Assembly: GCA_038884455.1 (NCBI GenBank)
Contig: JAWABU010000008.1
Coordinates: 1 to 49,226, forward strand
From: Candidatus Thermoplasmatota archaeon
GTDB lineage: Archaea; Thermoplasmatota; E2; DHVEG-1
Reading direction: 5' to 3'
DNA: 49,226 nucleotides
In this document: positions 33,513 through 42,685 of the stretch, one piece after another
How the letters are laid out: each line of letters opens with the position of its first letter
Numbering within the stretch: the stretch's first letter is position 1
Made by a program: the position numbers and the translations under genes
The notes under the pieces: model-generated
Database searches by the model: none
The model's input: only the letters and a program-made list of their open reading frames with translations
What the model was told of the DNA's origin: nothing

Positions 33513-34454
33513 ATGGAAAAAAAAGTTTTTCTCAAACAACCTGAAAATATAGCCGCATTAACCACCTTGACTCTGATGGGACTTGGTGGAATTCAAATCT
33601 TTTTAGGAGAAAACGTCTCACAAAGTGTCGCATTAACCGCAAACGGCATCGACTGTATCGGAGATGCTTTTGTATCGGGTGTTGTGTGGATTGGATTACG
33701 CTATTTAAAAAAACCAGAAGATCACCGATTTCATTTTGGATATTACAAAATAGAAAATCTTGCGTCGATTATCGCTGCAGTAATCATGCTCATCCTTGCA
33801 GGATATATCTTTTATCAATCGTATCAACAACTCATGAACCCCCGACCAATCATGCTGCCATTTCTTGGTGCAAGTATTGCTTTTATCGCTGCGTTTATCG
33901 CATGGGGTTTTGGGATTTCAAAATATATCAATGGGAAGAAAACAAAGTATAGTTCAATCAAACTTGATGCTATTAACACGCTTAAAGATGGAACAACCTC
34001 CTTTCTTGCAGGTATTGCATTAATCTTTGGATCCTTTGGTATCACTCTTGCTGATGCTGTGATTGGTTTTATCATCGCGGGCATCATTGTTACCATAGGG
34101 TTTGCAGCAATCAAAGAATCAAGTTCGATGCTCGTTGATGCATGTGATGGAGATTGTGTTGCCTACGGTTTGCTCATTAAAAATCTTGCTGAACGTATTC
34201 CTGGTGTGCAAGCAGCTCGTTTAATTCGACTCCGTCGAACAGGACCTGTGATCCAAGGAGAACTTGAGATATCAGTATCTGGTGATATGCCTGTAAAAGA
34301 GCTGTATATCATTAAGCAAAAGATAGTACAGCTTACTCAGCAAAAAATACCTGAACTCCAACGACTTACTATCTCATCACTACCCGATCATCACAATAGA
34401 AACCATGAAACAATCCCCGAAGAATCAAATAAAAAAAGAGACATAGACACATAA
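33513..34454 (+). CDS. Cation diffusion facilitator (CDF) metal transporter
   Basis: A 313-residue inner-membrane transporter with six predicted helices, exporting Zn, Fe, Mn or similar divalent metals by proton exchange. The metal site pattern ALTANGIDCIGDAFVSG replaces the usual HxxxD by NxxxD in the second helix; HFGYYKIENLASI follows. The matching site in the fifth helix reads KLDAINTLKDG. The cytoplasmic domain (about 205-295) has the usual beta-alpha-beta fold (VQAARLIRLRRTGPVIQGELEISV). The N instead of H may alter metal choice. Confidence 0.88.
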   Translation: MEKKVFLKQPENIAALTTLTLMGLGGIQIFLGENVSQSVALTANGIDCIGDAFVSGVVWIGLRYLKKPEDHRFHFGYYKIENLASIIAAVIMLILAGYIFYQSYQQLMNPRPIMLPFLGASIAFIAAFIAWGFGISKYINGKKTKYSSIKLDAINTLKDGTTSFLAGIALIFGSFGITLADAVIGFIIAGIIVTIGFAAIKESSSMLVDACDGDCVAYGLLIKNLAERIPGVQAARLIRLRRTGPVIQGELEISVSGDMPVKELYIIKQKIVQLTQQKIPELQRLTISSLPDHHNRNHETIPEESNKKRDIDT

Positions 34455-34522
34455 AGAACCTGTTAAAGTACGCCATTATCTTTTTATGAACATCAGGGAT
34501 ACAACCCTACGGAGACAATCAT

Positions 34523-35818
34523 ATGACATACTATACTGAAGTTGAATATATCAGAAAGCAGGCGATGAAAAATAACCAATTCTACGCTGAATCACTCCCG
34601 ATGATTGCAAGTGAAAATATTCTATCACCATTATGCCGAGAGATGCTCATCACCGATTTTCATGGACGATACGCAGAAGGAACACCACACAACCGATATT
34701 ACCAAGGATGCAAATATTTTGATCTCGTTGAAGAAAAAGCAATAGAACTTGCACAAAAACTCTTCAACTGCTCCTATGCAGACGTTCGACCAACTGCAGG
34801 AACAACCGCAAATCTCGCAATCCTAAAAGCGCTGATAAAACCAGGAGAAACCGCAGTTGTTTTAGATCTTGCAAACGGCGCCCATATCTCCTTTGGGAAG
34901 TGGGGTGCTGCTGGTGTTCGAGGAATCAACCTCATCTCATATCCCTTTAATGACGAAATCATGAACATTGACGTCGACGGTGCAGTAAAACTCATCAAAC
35001 AGGTAAAACCAACACTCGCGTTGAACGGCCAATCAGTCTTCTTATTCCCAAGTCCAATAAAAGAACTCGCCGAAGCAGCACATGAGGTTGGAGCATACCT
35101 CATCTACGACGCAGCTCATGTCCTTGGACTAATTGCAGGAAAACAATTCCAAGATCCACTCAGAGAAGGCGCAGATGTGATGAGCGGAAGCACCCATAAA
35201 ACCTTACCTGGACCCCAAGGAGGTATGATCCTGTCTAATCATGCAGGTGACACTGAAGAGGATAAATCATTTCTCAGAAAACTCAGTTTTGGTGTTTTCC
35301 CAGGAATCACCTCATCGTATCACCTCCACCATGTCGCAGCAAAAGCAATAGCATTTGCAGAACATTTAGAGTACGGTGAAGCATATGCACGACAAACCAT
35401 AAAAAATGCACAAAGCCTTGCACAAGCACTCCATGAAGAAGGATTTAACGTATTCGGTGAAAAATTAGGATTCACAAAATCCCATCAAGTCCTTGTTTCA
35501 ATCGGGCCGAAAAAAGGAAAAGAAGCAGCGCAAAAACTCGAAGAAGCAGGCATTATCACAAACTTTAATACTATCCCTGGTGACACTGACCCGATGAACC
35601 CCTCAGGTCTCAGACTGGGCACACCTGAACTAACAAGAATCGGTATGAAAGAACAAGAAATGAAAGACATTGCAACCTTTTTTGCACGAATACTGCTTAA
35701 AAAAGAAGACCCGAAAAAGATCAAAGAAGCAGTAAAAACATTCCGCGCTGAGTATCAAGAAATCCACTACTGCTTCACAAAAGGATTCCGGGGTTATGAC
35801 TATCATAAGTTGATATAA
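34523..35818 (+). CDS. glyA: Serine hydroxymethyltransferase
   Basis: A 431-residue pyridoxal-phosphate enzyme that converts serine to glycine and passes a one-carbon unit to a tetrahydropterin carrier. The N-terminal SLPMIASENILSP, the PLP-binding Lys226 in GSTHKTLPGPQGG, and the RYYQGCKYFDLVEEKAIE block are all present. Length is normal for archaea. GGAG lies eight bases before the ATG. It heads a run of four genes with almost no spacing (adenylate-kinase-like, CDP-alcohol transferase, HflX). Confidence 0.95.
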   Translation: MTYYTEVEYIRKQAMKNNQFYAESLPMIASENILSPLCREMLITDFHGRYAEGTPHNRYYQGCKYFDLVEEKAIELAQKLFNCSYADVRPTAGTTANLAILKALIKPGETAVVLDLANGAHISFGKWGAAGVRGINLISYPFNDEIMNIDVDGAVKLIKQVKPTLALNGQSVFLFPSPIKELAEAAHEVGAYLIYDAAHVLGLIAGKQFQDPLREGADVMSGSTHKTLPGPQGGMILSNHAGDTEEDKSFLRKLSFGVFPGITSSYHLHHVAAKAIAFAEHLEYGEAYARQTIKNAQSLAQALHEEGFNVFGEKLGFTKSHQVLVSIGPKKGKEAAQKLEEAGIITNFNTIPGDTDPMNPSGLRLGTPELTRIGMKEQEMKDIATFFARILLKKEDPKKIKEAVKTFRAEYQEIHYCFTKGFRGYDYHKLI

Positions 35819-35819
35819 C

Positions 35820-36377
35820 ATGTTGGTTGCACTTAGTGGAACACCAGGAACTGGTAAAACAACGATAGCAACTCGTTTGCAGCACTCTGGATACCAGATA
35901 TATAATCTCAATGAGCTTGCATTTAAAAACAACTTTATCCTCGGTGTTGATACGAAACGCCAAGCAAAAATTCTCGACATCCCGAAACTAAACCGATATA
36001 TCAAGAACGTATTTTCTTCAAGAGAAAATATCATTATATTTGAAGGACTCGCAACCCATCTCTTGAAATGCATGCAGTATATTATTATCCTCCGATGTCA
36101 TCCACAGGAGCTTACCCGGCGGTTACAACAACGGCAGTGGAGCCGAGAAAAAATCAAAGAAAATGTTGAAGCAGAAACCCTTGACATTATCCTCTGTGAG
36201 GCAACTGAACTCCACCCAGAACAACATATTTTTGAAATCGATACGACAGCACAATCTGTTGAAGCATGCACCCAGGCAATCCTTGAAATTATCCACAACA
36301 ACTTCAAACCGATAGAAAAATATACCATAGGTACAATTGACTGGTCAGAAGAAATCCTCAACGACTATAAAATCTAA
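35820..36377 (+). CDS. Adenylate kinase 6/Fap7-like NTPase
   Basis: A 185-residue P-loop kinase. The Walker A is ALSGTPGTGKTTIATRL, and ILRCHPQELTRRLQQR is the lid-side region. The archaeal AK6/Fap7 group is involved in ribosome (small subunit) maturation and has adenylate kinase activity. The start ATG lies one base after the glyA stop, so it is translated from the same message. Confidence 0.88.
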   Translation: MLVALSGTPGTGKTTIATRLQHSGYQIYNLNELAFKNNFILGVDTKRQAKILDIPKLNRYIKNVFSSRENIIIFEGLATHLLKCMQYIIILRCHPQELTRRLQQRQWSREKIKENVEAETLDIILCEATELHPEQHIFEIDTTAQSVEACTQAILEIIHNNFKPIEKYTIGTIDWSEEILNDYKI

Positions 36378-36388
36378 GTGAGACGTAC

Positions 36389-37024
36389 ATGGTACTTGAC
36401 AAAAAAAGAGAAAATATTGATCCATTACTCACTAAAATCGCACACTATGGTACAGGTATCCCCCCTGACGTTTTCACCTGGCTTGCGCTTATCTGTGCAC
36501 TCATATCAGGTATTTTTTTCTATTTTTCAACACCAACCTCTGAACTTGACAACTACTTTCTTTTTATCGCAGCGTTTTTTGTTTTTCTCAATGGTTTTCT
36601 AGACGCGCTCGATGGAAAAGTCGCAAAACTAACTGGAAAAGCATCAGCTCGAGGAGATTTCCTTGACCATGCCCTCGACCGATATGCAGACGTCTTCATA
36701 GTTGGTGGACTTGCCCTCAGTGTCTGGTGCCGGCCAAGTGTTGGACTGCTGGCAATGATCGGAATGCTTCTCACCAGTTACATGGGAACCCAAGCACAGG
36801 CAATCGGTCATAAAAGAGACTATTCAGGACTCCTTGGACGAGCAGATCGACTTGCCCTCCTCATGATCTTCCCGATACTGCAACATATCATGCTTCGAAT
36901 CCCCGTGCAACTCCCATTCAACCTCACCGTACTTGAACTTATTCTCCTGTATTTTGCAGTCGTTGGAAATATTACCGCAGTACAACGTTTTTACAGCACC
37001 CTCCGATGGCTTCAGAGACCATGA
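36389..37024 (+). CDS. CDP-alcohol phosphatidyltransferase (archaetidylinositol-phosphate synthase type)
   Basis: A 211-residue integral membrane enzyme with about six helices. It joins a CDP-archaeol to an alcohol phosphate, most likely inositol phosphate, to make polar head groups of ether lipids. The family motif is FLDALDGKVAKLTGKASARGDFLDHALDR: DxxDG, then GxxxDxxxD, with AK in place of the usual AR. TGIPPDVFTWLALICAL gives the first helix. It follows the AK6 gene by 11 bases and its stop overlaps the start of hflX. Confidence 0.87.
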   Translation: MVLDKKRENIDPLLTKIAHYGTGIPPDVFTWLALICALISGIFFYFSTPTSELDNYFLFIAAFFVFLNGFLDALDGKVAKLTGKASARGDFLDHALDRYADVFIVGGLALSVWCRPSVGLLAMIGMLLTSYMGTQAQAIGHKRDYSGLLGRADRLALLMIFPILQHIMLRIPVQLPFNLTVLELILLYFAVVGNITAVQRFYSTLRWLQRP

Positions 37025-38343
37025 AACAAGAATCAAAAAACGCAATTATCATCTCTACAGCTGAAGACACTGCTGAGCTTTGTCAACTCGCACACACTCT
37101 TGGATACGACGTTGGTAAAATTTTTATCCAAAAAAGAGACACACCAGATACGAATTACTATATTGGATCTGGAAAAGTCCAAGAGGTACATGACTTTATA
37201 GAACATGCTGATCATCCGATTGATCTCATCATTGTCAATGGTGAACTCAAACCATCACAATGGTTTTCACTTGAAAAAAAATTCAAAAAAGAAGTTTACG
37301 ACAGGATCCGACTAATTCTTGCTATTTTTGAAAAACATGCAAACCGCCGCGAAGCAAAACTTCAGGTAAAACTCGCTCAACTTGAATATGAACGACCGTA
37401 CGTCCGCGAACTCATTCATCGAGCAAAAGCAGGAGAACATCCTGGGTATATGGGTGGTGGTGAATACCCGGTTGCTGATTACTATGAAATGATCAAAAAA
37501 CAAATGAAAAACATTCGAAACGAGCTTGAAAAAATCAGAACCACTCGCCAGCTCCATCGGCAGACACGATATACCAGCGGTTTTTACCTTGTCTCACTAG
37601 CAGGATATACCAATGCTGGCAAAAGCAGTCTTCTGAACGTTCTTGCACAAGAACATGTTTTTGTTGAAGATCAATTATTCTCAACCCTTTCAACTACAAC
37701 CAGGAAGATTCCTCAGAACATGAAATACAAAAACATTCCACTGCTCCTTACGGACACCGTTGGTTTTATTGAAAATCTTCCTGCCGTCATCATTGATGCG
37801 TTCCACTCAACCCTAGAAGAAATCCAACTTGCTGATGCAGTAATTCTCGTTGTCGATAGTAGCGAACCAAAAAGGAGTGTGGAAAGAAAACTAAACGTAT
37901 CCCTCCAAGAACTCCACGAGCTCGGTGTTACCGCACCGATTATTCTAGCGTTCAACAAAATCGACCTCATCACTGAAACTGAACTGAACGATCTGATTAA
38001 ACATCTTGAAGAACAACACTACTTAACACAGAAAAAATATGTTGCGATCTCAGTACAACAGCAACAAGGACTCACGACGCTACTTGACGTGCTCTACAGT
38101 GTTCTTCCCCACGATGTACTTTTAACCCTTGAACTCCCGAACACCAGCGAAACCCATTCATTTATATCTGAATTGTATACAAAAACCTTTGTTACTGATA
38201 TTCGATACAGTAAAACCGTAGTGATAACAGTAAGATGTAGTATGAAAATACAAGATAAAATCATTGCAGACTGCAACAAACTGAACGGAAAAATTCAAGA
38301 GCACAACTACGAACCCACCAGTAAAAGATACTCGAAACAGTAA
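37021..38343 (+). CDS. hflX: GTPase HflX
   Basis: A 440-residue GTPase associated with the large ribosomal subunit; relatives split stalled ribosomes. The N-terminal HflX domain (about 10-150) contains YYIGSGKVQEV, the coiled region VKLAQLEYERPYVREL and GGGEYPVADYYE. The G domain shows SLAGYTNAGKSSLLN (G1), LLLTDTVGFI (G3) and AFNKIDL (G4), and a small C-terminal domain follows. ATG 37021 overlaps the upstream stop as ATGA; an upstream ATG at 37006 adds five residues. It is the last gene of the glyA operon. Confidence 0.92.
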   Translation: MKQESKNAIIISTAEDTAELCQLAHTLGYDVGKIFIQKRDTPDTNYYIGSGKVQEVHDFIEHADHPIDLIIVNGELKPSQWFSLEKKFKKEVYDRIRLILAIFEKHANRREAKLQVKLAQLEYERPYVRELIHRAKAGEHPGYMGGGEYPVADYYEMIKKQMKNIRNELEKIRTTRQLHRQTRYTSGFYLVSLAGYTNAGKSSLLNVLAQEHVFVEDQLFSTLSTTTRKIPQNMKYKNIPLLLTDTVGFIENLPAVIIDAFHSTLEEIQLADAVILVVDSSEPKRSVERKLNVSLQELHELGVTAPIILAFNKIDLITETELNDLIKHLEEQHYLTQKKYVAISVQQQQGLTTLLDVLYSVLPHDVLLTLELPNTSETHSFISELYTKTFVTDIRYSKTVVITVRCSMKIQDKIIADCNKLNGKIQEHNYEPTSKRYSKQ

Positions 38344-38399
38344 TACCACCAAGAGCTAGCGTATAGATAAACAAAGATTTTCTGAAAAGTCTTTAATAA

Positions 38400-38410
38400 A
38401 CTTTATATTA
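38400..38410 (+). promoter_or_regulatory. TATA box of the RAM-domain operon
   Basis: The sequence aaactttatatta lies about 43 bases before the ATG at 38448. GAGGT lies nine bases before that ATG. Confidence 0.45.
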
Positions 38411-38447
38411 CATAAGGCTATAACGGGATGTTAGAGGTAGGAATATT

Positions 38448-38681
38448 ATGGCTATAGGTTTCGTACTAATAAGTGCAGCACCTGCACATGAACATGAGGT
38501 CTATAACAAACTATCAAAAGTACCACAAATCATTGAACTTCACCCGTTATTTGGGGAATATGATCTTATTGCCAAAATTGAAGCAGAAGACTTTGAAACC
38601 CTTGGAGAGATCGTTGTTAATAAAATCAGATCAATTCCTGGTGTCATCGATACAAAAACACTGACTGGGACGAAATTTTAA
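38448..38681 (+). CDS. Stand-alone RAM (Lrp/AsnC ligand-binding) domain protein
   Basis: A 77-residue cytoplasmic protein equal to the C-terminal ligand-binding domain of Lrp/AsnC regulators, with no DNA-binding part. It shows the alpha-beta sandwich pattern: GFVLISAAPAHEHEVYNKLSKVPQIIELHPLFGEYDLIAKIEAED, with the GxYDL turn. Such domains bind amino acids and assemble into octamers, and may form heteromers with full regulators. It is followed, 12 bases later, by a small membrane protein. Confidence 0.85.
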   Translation: MAIGFVLISAAPAHEHEVYNKLSKVPQIIELHPLFGEYDLIAKIEAEDFETLGEIVVNKIRSIPGVIDTKTLTGTKF

Positions 38682-38693
38682 GGGAGGTGAAAA

Positions 38694-39011
38694 ATGGAAG
38701 GATTAGTTCAATATTTTTTAGGCATGCTCATGCTTGTTTTCGCTGTCGCAAGTATCATCGCTGGTATCTTTACCGCATACTTTGGCTCTGGAAAAAGTCG
38801 GATCGTTGGAGCAATACTTATCCTCATAGGATTAGTCGTTGGTATTCTGTTTCTCTGGGGCGCAAACATTTTAACATTCCTGCTGGGAACACCAATTGAT
38901 TTAATCAACCTATCAGGAACCGTGCTCAACGGCATTGTTGCAGTTGTCGGTGCCGTCGTCGGAGCACTCATCGCTCTAGGAATATTCCTGCTAGCAATTA
39001 TGAAAGCCTAA
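38694..39011 (+). CDS. Small membrane protein with three helices
   Basis: I do not recognise a named family. The 105 residues form three hydrophobic helices (about 7-30, 38-62 and 76-103) joined by a basic turn (GSGKSR) and a short loop; there are no Cys or charged residues within the helices. A perfect GGGAGGTGA lies four bases before the ATG, the strongest ribosome site of the window. It is co-transcribed with the RAM-domain gene. Its last four bases overlap the end of the convergent pdxT gene. Confidence 0.75.
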   Translation: MEGLVQYFLGMLMLVFAVASIIAGIFTAYFGSGKSRIVGAILILIGLVVGILFLWGANILTFLLGTPIDLINLSGTVLNGIVAVVGAVVGALIALGIFLLAIMKA

Positions 39012-39622
39012 AGAATCATCTTGAAAAAATACTCATGAATCCTGAGATCAGTGGTAAGCTCAGGATGAAACGATAATGCCAGCAGATTATTCTGTCTGGC
39101 AGCAACTATTTTTTGATTTTTTGTATCAAGTGTTGCAAGTACCTGAATCCTCTTTCCCCATACTTCAGTAATCAAGGGTGCCCGAATAAAAACAGCTGGA
39201 AATGGTTTCTGAAATCCTAAAAATGTGATTTCTTGTTCAAAGGATTCCTTCTGCCTGCCAAATGCGTTCCGCTCAACACACATGTCCATTGCTTCTAAAA
39301 GATGAACCCCGGTATCGGAGTCAGTAATTTTCTTCGCAAGCAACACACACCCTGCACACGTCCCCATGATAGGCAACTGCTGAGATTCTAACCTTTGACG
39401 AAGCAGGATATACATACCAGAAGAATACAACATTTTTGAAATAGTGGTGCTCTCACCACCAGGAAGAATCAACGCATCAAGAAGATCGATATCTTTTTTT
39501 GAACGAACAGGAACAACCCTCCCCAGAGTCTCGTGGTTTTTGAACACCTGCTCCATCATAGCGATATGTTCATGTACCGCACCTTGAATACAGAGAACAC
39601 CAACGGTTCGTATTGTTACCAA
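39008..39622 (-). CDS. pdxT: Pyridoxal 5'-phosphate synthase glutaminase subunit PdxT
   Basis: A 204-residue class I glutaminase that releases ammonia from glutamine for PdxS, making vitamin B6. Motifs: [15 protein letters not shown], the nucleophile Cys in [12 protein letters not shown] and the His/Glu of ALSFHPELT. The only usual start in this frame is a TTG at 39622, inside the last codons of pdxS (overlap of seven bases), so it depends on coupled translation. Conserved [13 protein letters not shown] starts eight residues later, so the start cannot be much further down. Confidence 0.93.
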   Translation of the reverse strand: MVTIRTVGVLCIQGAVHEHIAMMEQVFKNHETLGRVVPVRSKKDIDLLDALILPGGESTTISKMLYSSGMYILLRQRLESQQLPIMGTCAGCVLLAKKITDSDTGVHLLEAMDMCVERNAFGRQKESFEQEITFLGFQKPFPAVFIRAPLITEVWGKRIQVLATLDTKNQKIVAARQNNLLALSFHPELTTDLRIHEYFFKMIL

Positions 39623-40617
39623 CCTCTTTCTTGAAGCATATGTTCCTTGGAGAGTTTTTCAATCTCAATTCCTGGCATCGCATCACCAAGATTTTTACTT
39701 ACCTCTGCAATAATCTGCGGATCGTCAAAGTGTGCAACTGCTTCGACAATCGCCCGGGCTCGAGCTTTCGGATTCGATGATTTAAAAATACCAGAACCAA
39801 CAAAGACACCATCACTCCCGAGCTGCATCATGATTGCAGCATCAGCAGGAGTTGCAACACCACCTGCAGCAAAATTTACAACCGGAAGGCGTTTCAATGA
39901 TTTGATCTCTTTCAGAATCTCAATGATTTCCTTATACATTGTTTTATAGGAATAATCAGAAAAGATGATCGTATCATCATGAACTGTTTGATTGGTCAAC
40001 GTTGTATACGACGTACGATAGCTCTGCAGACATTCCTCAGCGAGACGATGCAGTTCCTTCTGATCAACAGTATGTACATAGGTAATCATGCTTGAAACCA
40101 TGCGTTGATGACGTATAGCTTCAATAATATTTCCGGTTCCTGCTTCTCCTTTGGTTCGAATCATTGCTGCTCCTTCACAGATACGTCGAACCGCTTCTCC
40201 AAGGTTTCGACAACCACAGACAAAAGGAACCGTGAACTTTTTTTTATCCACATGATAAAAGGGATCAGCAGGGGTGAGTACCTCTGATTCATCAATCATA
40301 TCAACACCAAGTGCTTCGAGTGCTTGCGCTTCAACAAAATGACCGATACGAACCTTAGCCATAACAGGAATACTCACGGCATCCATAATTTCTTGAATTA
40401 TTTTTGGATCAGCCATTCGCGCAACACCACCATCAGCACGGATATCCGCAGGAACACGCTCGAGAGCCATAACTGCTACAGCTCCACTTTCCTCAGCAAT
40501 ACGAGCATGCTCAACACAAGTGACATCCATGATGACACCACCTTTTTGCATTTGTGCAAATCCGCGTTTCACCAATGTTGTTCCATGGCGTAGTTTAGTT
40601 ATATCAAGATTTTTCAT
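39616..40617 (-). CDS. pdxS: Pyridoxal 5'-phosphate synthase subunit PdxS
   Basis: A 333-residue TIM-barrel enzyme that forms PLP from ribose 5-phosphate, glyceraldehyde 3-phosphate and ammonia as a dodecamer with PdxT. It is near-perfect for the family: [42 protein letters not shown], catalytic Lys region [16 protein letters not shown], and [18 protein letters not shown] 50-residue insert-like segment (about 190-225) holds helices. ATG 40617 is chosen with GGGAG before it; the open frame extends 37 codons further upstream without protein-like character. Confidence 0.96.
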   Translation of the reverse strand: MKNLDITKLRHGTTLVKRGFAQMQKGGVIMDVTCVEHARIAEESGAVAVMALERVPADIRADGGVARMADPKIIQEIMDAVSIPVMAKVRIGHFVEAQALEALGVDMIDESEVLTPADPFYHVDKKKFTVPFVCGCRNLGEAVRRICEGAAMIRTKGEAGTGNIIEAIRHQRMVSSMITYVHTVDQKELHRLAEECLQSYRTSYTTLTNQTVHDDTIIFSDYSYKTMYKEIIEILKEIKSLKRLPVVNFAAGGVATPADAAIMMQLGSDGVFVGSGIFKSSNPKARARAIVEAVAHFDDPQIIAEVSKNLGDAMPGIEIEKLSKEHMLQERGW

Positions 40618-40648
40618 ACGCTCTAACTCCCAACAAACTACGGTTGAA

Positions 40649-40671
40649 AAGGGGATAATTAAGAACCCCTT
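40649..40671 (-). promoter_or_regulatory. Inverted repeat in the pdxS leader or promoter
   Basis: AAGGGG (40649-40654) and CCCCTT (40666-40671) pair exactly around 11 bases. The element lies 32 bases before the pdxS ATG and just downstream of a TATA-like sequence (atattaata, about 40671-40680 on the minus strand), so it overlaps the expected transcription start. It could be an operator or a leader hairpin. Confidence 0.4.
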
Positions 40672-40789
40672 ATTAATATGTGGTTCTACATAAATGTATT
40701 GTTTTATTCCACTGATGCAGTATATCAAAAATAAGGTTTAAAATTAGATAACTTAATCTGTCGAATGTATTCTTAAAACTCACCGTTGG

Positions 40790-42095
40790 TTAACAGGACG
40801 GCGGTGTGTAGGTTACAACTAGGATTGGTTTTGGACTTGCTGAACTGTATTCTTCAGAATAAATCTGTGATACAGCAGAGGTAACCTCACTGTCTGATTG
40901 AATCCCAATAGCAAACCAGTTTGATCCAAGCAGACTCTGCAGATCAGTACAAGCATTTGCTCCAAGATTAATCTGCTTATTTGTACCAACCACGGGGAAT
41001 CCATTTTCATCAGCATACACGGTTCCCTCAGCAGCCTCATTATATATTGCTTGGGCACCACTTGTCGACGGCCGAGTGCCAACCATTTCATGAATATGAC
41101 ATCATGAATATGACAATCTATATTATTACTAGCGCCATGATATCTAAAAACAACATTGTTAATAATCGAACTATCCGGAATAGAAGAGATCTCCCATTCA
41201 ACATATCCACGATATACGTCGAAAGAAACGCCAATATAAATTAATTCACTAGCACTATATTTGATTGTTCTATCTCTTAACACATCATACCTTATATATC
41301 CATCTTCAGTTGGATTATTCAATGTCGCGGTACACGTTCCATCACCATTATCCACATGACCAGCACCACATTCATAACACGGACCACCCCCACCACCATC
41401 ACCACCATATGAACTTGCTTCAAAATAAATAAAAATAGCACCCGTATGCACACCACAACTATCCGGAGACTGTGGAAGACTAATTGAAATCTGCACCCAG
41501 ACGAAATCTGTTGTACCATTCACCGCCTGGCCAGCATACTTCGTAAAACGAACACCCTCATTCGTCCAACCAGTTACTCCTTTTGACCGTTTATATCACC
41601 AGCATTCTGATTCCCTGCACCTAACACCCACACAACCGACCCGATTCCTGATTTTCCCACACCCTGATTCCATAAAAAAACAGAATCACTATCATCATCT
41701 ACAAGCTTTGTTCGATTCGTATGCAGCCATATCTGCAGATAATCAGCACCGGTACTGCTCGACACATTCATATGCGTGATAGAGACGGGAAATGGCTCTT
41801 CATTGACAATCGCAAACGCAGCAGTATATGTTTTGTTATACCCTGCGCTAAAATTACCACCAAAATGCAGTTTCAGTGCAGCGTTGGTCCCATTGCTTCC
41901 TGCAAGACGCAATACCGTAATATTATCAGTTGAGTTATCACATGCTACAAAACGAATATCAGCATTACTTGGATGTCCAATACTATATTCATACCCAACC
42001 TGAGATGTTGCATACTGCGTCGCCATAACCGTACTCAAAATAACAAGTGCTATACCAAGAACTAACAAACGTTTCTGTAACCTCATCGAGCGCAT
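40790..42095 (-). pseudogene. Frameshifted secreted surface protein (DNRLRE-type repeat-like)
   Basis: Three overlapping frames belong to one broken gene of about 430 residues. Part 1 (42095-41574) has a signal peptide (RLLVLGIALVILSTVMATQYA) and a beta-rich domain. Part 2 (to about 41115) continues in another frame from SKGVTGWTNEGVRF, includes a Gly-rich stretch and the Cys motif CYECGAGHVDNGDGTC, then NNIDCHIH. Part 3 (from about 41087 to 40790) continues with MVGTRPSTSGAQAIYN and ends in VVTYTPPSC. The second break is explained by a 14-bp tandem duplication; the first needs a single base. The ATG is at 42095 (an upstream TTG exists). It is probably a cell-surface protein, now inactive or variably expressed, unless the breaks are errors. 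Confidence 0.8.
41088..41115. repeat. Exact 14-bp tandem duplication
   Basis: TCATGAATATGACA occurs twice with no spacer (41088-41101 and 41102-41115). Removing one copy makes the minus-strand frame run straight from NNIDCHIH into EMVGTRPSTSG. Confidence 0.9.
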
Positions 42096-42195
42096 CCACT
42101 CTAGTCCCAACTCTATAAAGAGTCAACGGAAAAGAGAATATAAATATTACTAAAAAATATGTCTTTTGAAAGGAAAAAAGAAGGGAAAGATTTTT

Positions 42196-42573
42196 TTATG
42201 CATTGGTGCCACGGATTTTCCGACGATCAACTTTTACACCAGAAGGTGAAACAATCATCAGGTTGTTCCCAATACCTGCGATGTCACCACCGATGTCATC
42301 GGTAATCCTCTTCAACTCGTTGGTGACTCTTTTCAGAATTACTTCTTCATCAGCGATTGCAGAAAAGTCAAGAATCAAAACGTTTCCACCGTAGACATAA
42401 TCCGAAAGTACTTTTAAGTCATCGTATTGACGGATCTCACCTAAGGCAACCTTCATTTTTACTGAACCCATCGAATCGCCGGTTGAGTCGACATATTTTT
42501 CTAAATCAACATATCCTTCTGTTAAATCTGACTTTTTGTCGCCAAAAATTTTCTTTGCTAATCCCATACTCAC
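42196..42573 (-). CDS. sepF: Cell-division protein SepF (archaeal type)
   Basis: A 125-residue protein that ties FtsZ to the membrane in archaea. The N-terminal amphipathic helix (MGLAKKIFGDKK) is the membrane anchor, followed by a linker and the SepF core (KMKVALGEIRQYDDLKVLSDYVYGGNVLILDFSAI ... GDIAGIGNNLMIVSPSGVKV). Length is normal. GTG at 42573 has GGAG six bases upstream; ATG 42567 is the alternative. It is divergent from the esterase gene. Confidence 0.9.
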   Translation of the reverse strand: MSMGLAKKIFGDKKSDLTEGYVDLEKYVDSTGDSMGSVKMKVALGEIRQYDDLKVLSDYVYGGNVLILDFSAIADEEVILKRVTNELKRITDDIGGDIAGIGNNLMIVSPSGVKVDRRKIRGTNA

Positions 42574-42638
42574 ACGCTTCTCCGTAATTTTTAACTACAC
42601 ATCTTAAATATATTTCTCTTTATAAACATTTGTCTTTG

Positions 42639-42649
42639 ATTATATAAAG
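42639..42649 (+). promoter_or_regulatory. TATA box of the YqiA-like esterase gene
   Basis: The sequence gattatataaagg lies about 43 bases before the ATG at 42686, with GGAG eight bases before that ATG. Confidence 0.5.
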
Positions 42650-42685
42650 GAACAACACCATTTCAAAAAAAACGGAGCGTACACG

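Noticed and set aside
40790-41523. Two separate small genes (40790-41086 and 40819-41523)
   Set aside because: They overlap, continue each other across the 14-bp duplication, and the upper one becomes unlike protein after that point. They are pieces of one broken gene.
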